A DNA stretch of 28,410 nucleotides, taken from positions 66,911-95,320 of the forward strand of contig BFEA01001168.1 in the NCBI GenBank assembly GCA_003427395.1, given 5' to 3'. Position 1 is the first letter of the stretch. Each line of letters starts with the position of its first letter. The notes under the pieces were generated by a model. That model did no database searches. It worked only from the letters and a program-made list of their open reading frames with translations, and was not told where the DNA came from. The DNA is from Chara braunii (Eukaryota; Streptophyta; Charophyceae; Charales; Characeae). Shown in pieces: positions 24,830 through 28,410 of this stretch. Both the position numbers and the translations under genes were made by a program.

Positions 24830-25600
24830 TTCACATTTGGAGAGCGGCCGGTCGAGGGCCTATTGTTGTGCTTTGGTCTAGCTAACGGTTCAGAGCATCG
24901 TCCCACTATCTGCGAGTGTGACTGGTCTGCTTGTTAAGTAAAAAGGACTAGTGCACTGGATAGGTGCTGGGTTCAAGACGCGCTCAGTCTTGTCAAGTTG
25001 CTGGGGCATTTTTTGCCCCCTGCTGTAGCCCATAGCTTATGGGAGTGTGGTCAGGTAGAGAGCCGCTGGCCTCAAGCATGGGCTAATGACCTGAGGGCAT
25101 CACCTGGTGTGACACTTGTGTTAGTGGGTTTAAGACCCACTTAGATTGCAGGACTATCCAGTTGATATGGGAAATACATTTTTGTATTCTTGTTTTTCTG
25201 TATGGAAAGCATCGGTGGGCAGCCTACTGTTGGAGGTGATAAGAGCCTTTCTTGCAATTTATCCCATCCTTGGTGGGGAGCTGCACCTGCTGGAAACTGG
25301 GTATGGAACCAATGATAGACCATGTTTGTGGTTGAGCTCAGCAGCATTTCAGCTACCGTTCATGTCCTCTCTGTCACCAAAGATAAGACCATAGTACTGA
25401 CTCCCGAGTCTTCTCTATCCGTCCCTATGCTCACATCTTTGTTCCACACTCCTTACTTTCCCTTTGTCTTCCTTTCCATCTTTGCTCTCTTGATCCCCTT
25501 TCCCTTTGCACCTCTTTTTCATGGCGTGCAAGTGAGTCATTATGGCACACAGGAATGCAGTCAGCTCGTGCTCCACTACATAAGCTTGGTGAGTCTTGTA
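24830..25600. other. No gene recognised; B-box-like words and part of repeat D
   Basis: GGGTTCAAGACGC (near 24970) and GGGTTTAAGACCC (near 25130) resemble RNA polymerase III box B, and 26096-26110 carries GGGTTTGAGTC, but no matching box A was found, so tRNA-derived SINE fragments are only possible. 25270-25302 is a partial copy of short repeat D. Short frames in 25146-25759 have no recognisable domain. Confidence 0.4.
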
Positions 25601-25617
25601 CTTGAGAGGCGTAGTAA

Positions 25618-25760
25618 AAGGGGAGCTAAAAAAAGAAGAAATGAAAGAGAAACCACAAAAAAGTCAAAAAAAAAGAAAGAAACAAAGAACCATACCGGAA
25701 AAGGCGGCCAGGAGGGGGGGGGGGGGAGGAGAACCGTACAGGAAAACGCAAAAGAATAGT
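25618..25760. repeat. Purine-rich low-complexity stretch
   Basis: A/G-rich with GAAAGAAAC-type words and a G run at 25716-25727. Any frame is a lysine/glutamate artefact. Confidence 0.7.
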
Positions 25761-25940
25761 TTCGTCATGACTCATGCTGTCTGCTATGTTCTTCGTTTGT
25801 TTTGCACAGTGCGCTCTTGTAGTTGACTGATATGTGAAAAAAGAAAAAAGAAAAAAAGATATGTGAATACAATAAAATATATTTTGTCAGTACATGTAAA
25901 GTTGTAAATTTGTCTGGTTGTAAATGTAGTAGACCAATTT

Positions 25941-25943
<3 letters not shown>

Positions 25944-25985
<42 letters not shown>
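25944..25985. repeat. Poly-T tract
   Basis: About 42 consecutive T. It could be the tail of a minus-strand retroposon, but no element was identified. Confidence 0.95.
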
Positions 25986-26021
25986 CCCCGGGAAGTAGAC
26001 CAAAAATTCATGCATACACAG

Positions 26022-26410
26022 AGAGAAGAATCCTCTTCAAAAAAGAAAGAAGAGAAGAAAGAAAGAAAGAAGAGAAGAGAAACGGTGCAGTCAGGGTTTG
26101 AGTCTTAAAATCCACTTCAGGCAAAAGGCCTGAAAATGTGAAATGTATACAAGCTAGGGTTTGTGTCCAGTAGGGTCACGTGGGGGTGTGTTATGGTTAT
26201 GCACGGGGGGGAATGCCCGCAGTTCATTTTCAAACTGTTTTCGTGACTGCGCCATAGTTACCTCAACAAATAAAGAAAGAAAGAAAAAACGAACGAACGA
26301 ACGAACGAACAAACGAACAAACGAACGAACGAACGAACGAACGAACGAAAGAAAGAAAGAAAGAAAGAAAGAAGAATCCTCTTCGGAAGTCTTATATCCA
26401 CTGTGATGTG
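26022..26410. repeat. GAAA / GAAC microsatellites with flanking duplication
   Basis: (GAAAGAAG)-type sequence at 26040-26080, (GAAC)n at about 26289-26348 and (GAAA)n to 26373. AGAAGAATCCTCTTC occurs both at about 26025 and 26372, each followed within about 80 bases by a GTCTTA..ATCCACT word, suggesting a duplicated unit expanded by microsatellite growth. Confidence 0.8.
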
Positions 26411-26476
26411 ACGAAAAGGCGCTCATAATTGACATCATTTGACTCATTTCCCATATCGTTTTTTTCTTTTTTCTTT

Positions 26477-26956
26477 GAGACAACTGCACCTGTTACCGCT
26501 GCACAGTTTCTTTAATTCTCAGGAATAACAGTCCACTGCAAGCTTGGGCGAAGACCAGTTCCAAACTGCAAGAAAAACAGGAAGGTGGGAGCACGACGGC
26601 CTACCGGTTCAGTAATTGGCAAAAACAGGAGGTGGCGGTCGTGTTTTTTATTTTTATTTTATTTTTTTTCTTTTCGCGTTGTCATTTTTTTTTTTTCTTT
26701 CTTTTTTTTTCCCCCGCGCCTGCCACGGCCGAGCTGTCTAGGCCACACCCGTGGCCTGGCCTGGCCTGGGAGCATTTACCGGCAGCAGGCCCGCCCAGTT
26801 TTGGCTCATTTCCCCAGGATTGTGGCCTAGGCATCTCGGCCGTGGCCCAGCCACGGGCGTGGCCTAGGCATCTCGAAACTGATCTTCGTCCAAGCTTGAA
26901 GTGGACTGTTATTCCTGCGAATTTGAAACTGCAGCAGTCACCTGCGCAGTTATTTA
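26477..26956. mobile_element. Foldback element family A, copy 3
   Basis: The arms are the best preserved of the family: AATAACAGTCCACTGCAAGC and TTGGGCGAAGACCAGTT at the left match AATAACAGTCCACTTCAAGC and TTGGACGAAGATCAGTTT on the complement of the right arm. The T-rich tract (26643-26713) and the core follow, with part of the core in opposite orientation to copy 1 (CACGGCCGAGCTGTCTAGGC). No target-site duplication could be fixed. Confidence 0.75.
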
Positions 26957-26986
26957 TTTTTCTTTTTTCCTGTCGTTTTTTTTAAT

Positions 26987-27045
26987 GCAGGGGCCATGCT
27001 AATCTTCTGCGTATCATTCCAATTTTAACGGATGTCCGGAGGGAC
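26987..27045 (-). pseudogene. U6: Truncated U6 snRNA fragment
   Basis: Read on the minus strand it begins GTCCCTCCGGACATCCGTTA and continues through AATTGGAATGATAC and AGAAGATTAGCATGGCCCC, ending at TGC after about 59 bases. The ACAGAGA box is altered to ACGCAGA. It shares CCGTTAAAATTGG with the full-length copy at 23135, and both differ there from CCGATAAAATTGG. The 3' half is missing and an A-rich tail follows, running into the right end of foldback element A copy 3. Confidence 0.85.
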
Positions 27046-27900
27046 AGTCCCATTTCTTCTGAATTGGAACTGGAGCTTGATTTTGAGTGCTGGAACTGAG
27101 ACAAGATTGGGACTGACCCTCGAGCTTGTTGTCCACCTTGTTGATATGACGAAGAGAATGAGAAGTGAATCCAGTACTCTGCTGACACTGGCCAACAACC
27201 TTGCTGTTAGCCTGGCAACATCCCTAAGGCTTGTGTTAGCAGCAGCTGAAACAGTAGCTTGTGAATGACGAACGTCATTCAGTCACAACAACCAGGGGGA
27301 AAGGGTAGAATCTTCCCTTGCCCTGCTGTTACATGCCCAGTTGGGCTATGTACATAATAAACCGAGGATCCGCAATGTGATAAAAAGGACTGAATGGACA
27401 ATGCAGTGCAAGTAAAATCTCAACAAGCAGTGTACATTTTGATACATACAAAAATGGTGCTTTATAGCGCAGTGGAAGACCTAGATACAAGTCCTGACCT
27501 GACCAGGACTGACCTCGATTACGTAGTGTATGACAGCACAGCAGAATGCTAGAATACCAATGACTAGCCCAATCAATGTTGCAACGCAGACCAAACATAC
27601 ATCATCCTCATCACAAGGTGTGAAGGGACCTGGCGCTATACACAGGAAGAAGGCNCCANGCCCANATCATGCACANACGAAGAGGANNGGAACAGACGAA
27701 GAAGAGGGGGAGAGATGGGAATGTCGTCAACACCAAGTCTTCGTTACAAGTCCCAGATAATCCTTCGTCAAAATGTCTGAAGCCCAAATGTCGAGTCTGG
27801 ATCCAAATGTCACCAAGCTCTCTCTTTCTCTCGTAGTCTGCTGATGCAGTGAAGTCAGGTAGCGAGAGGGTGAGAGGGAGATGGTGGACTGAGAAGAGGA
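27046..27900. other. No gene recognised; one perfect palindrome and ambiguous bases
   Basis: TGAATGACGAACGTCATTCA (27262-27281) is a 9-bp stem with loop AA. Single N bases occur at 27655, 27659, 27665, 27676, 27687 and 27688, so sequence quality is poor there. Frames in this stretch have no recognisable domain. Confidence 0.5.
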
Positions 27901-27916
27901 AGAAGAAGAACAGTTA

Positions 27917-27933
27917 CTCTCTCTCTCTCTCTC
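27917..27933. repeat. (CT)n microsatellite
   Basis: A run of CT dinucleotides, a common feature of plant 5' leaders, lies 26 bases upstream of the candidate first exon. Confidence 0.9.
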
Positions 27934-27958
27934 ATATGCCAGGTACTAACATGTGAAG

Positions 27959-28012
27959 ATGGCGCTGCACTGCAAGTACCTCGAAGGCGAAGCTGGAGCT
28001 ATGGTGCTGCAG
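27959..28012 (+). CDS. Candidate first exon, 18 codons, ending at a splice donor
   Basis: ATG at 27959 opens 18 codons (MALHCKYLEGEAGAMVLQ) that end in phase 0 at CAG followed by GTAAGT (28013-28018), a consensus 5' splice donor. A CT-rich tract lies upstream. No second exon can be identified because the window ends. An upstream ATG-TGA minimal frame is at 27951. The match to consensus could be chance; no family is recognised. Confidence 0.2.
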
Positions 28013-28071
28013 GTAAGTACCCCTGGCCTCCGCCCAATCTCTCCCTCTCTAGTACTACTCTAGCTCCTATG

Positions 28072-28176
28072 GCGCCCAGCGCTGAAGACTACTGCTAACG
28101 CTACTAGCGCCCAGCGCTGAAGACTACTGCTAACGCTACTAGCGCCCAGCGCTGAAGACGACTGCTAGCGCTACAA
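28072..28176 (+). repeat. 35-bp tandem repeat, three units
   Basis: Units start at 28072, 28107 and 28142 with GCGCCCAGCGCTGAAGAC, continue ACTGCTAACGCTACTA and differ at two or three positions in the last. Each contains AGCGCCCAGCGCT, an inverted repeat. Confidence 0.9.
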
Positions 28177-28410
28177 CTATTCCTGCAGCGCTCCTCCAGA
28201 GTGCTGCTGCCGAATCCTGAAGACTACCTCCTGCCTCCTGAACTGCACGTGAAGTGCCTGGGAAGTACCTAGGAACTACCTCCTGCCTGCAGGGCGGGCC
28301 AGTCCTATATAGTGCTGGCCCGTCCAGGAGGCTGCTCTTGCCAATGTCGAAACGTGCCAGACCCTGGCGTTGAAGCTCAACCAGGGGTTGTCTTGAAAAC
28401 AGGCCTGAAA
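28177..28410. other. No gene recognised at right edge
   Basis: CTACCTCCTGCCTCCTGAACT words recur around 28225-28285, and GGGCCAGTCCTATATAGTGC followed by TGGCCCG forms an imperfect hairpin near 28297-28323. Confidence 0.4.

Noticed and set aside
24960-25145. Two further tRNA-derived SINEs
   Set aside because: Only box-B-like words (GGGTTCAAGACGC, GGGTTTAAGACCC); no box A at proper spacing.

Overview
The window looks like a transposon graveyard from a large, repeat-rich eukaryotic nuclear genome. There is no bacterial-style gene packing. Nearly every recognisable coding stretch belongs to a non-LTR (LINE) retrotransposon, and the rest is microsatellite, minisatellite, foldback/MITE-like repeats and small-RNA-derived sequence. 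A green-plant-lineage host, possibly a streptophyte alga, is an inference. It rests on a near-match to the plant-type initiator-tRNA primer-binding site (TGGTATCGGAGC) and on a LINE ORF1 resembling the plant-type ORF1 that ends in a zinc knuckle. No host gene can be named. The only host-exon candidate is 18 codons near 27.96 kb, ending at a consensus splice donor.

Layout. 0-1.9 kb: relic of an LTR element, with an LTR-like 3' end, a primer-binding site, a duplicated GAAA-capped hairpin and gag-like debris, preceded by GC-rich palindromes and a G-rich block. 1.9-4.7 kb: repeat debris with two hammerhead-ribozyme-like sequences in the same orientation (2658-2717 and about 4213-4260). 4.7-7.1 kb: large foldback elements of two families sharing one core, a sequencing-library adapter left in the assembly at 6677-6710, and a tRNA-derived SINE. 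7.1-9.3 kb: fragments of another LINE, a short inverted-repeat element, and a third hammerhead-like sequence on the minus strand at the tip of a 150-bp palindrome. 9.3-18.4 kb: a nearly full-length but broken LINE on the minus strand (5' UTR repeats, ORF1, a second reading frame, then ORF2 with endonuclease, reverse transcriptase and C-terminal zinc finger). 18.9-22.6 kb: a second, related LINE on the minus strand, 5'-truncated, with an internal segment flipped in place and five small hairpins at its 3' end. 22.6-24.8 kb: a minisatellite, a retroposed U6 snRNA copy with target-site duplications, and a cluster of short foldback MITEs. 24.8-28.4 kb: low-complexity sequence, a third copy of the large foldback element abutting a truncated antisense U6, and a possible first exon followed by a 35-bp tandem repeat.

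How it fits together. The LINEs supply reverse transcriptase and endonuclease, which could account for the SINE and the U6 retropseudogene. The most notable signal is the hammerhead family. Copy 1 keeps every conserved core position of a type III hammerhead. Copies 2 and 3 are decayed but share the same architecture and some flanking sequence, so this looks like a dispersed ribozyme-bearing repeat comparable to plant retrozymes. All calls come from reading the sequence; no search or folding program was run.
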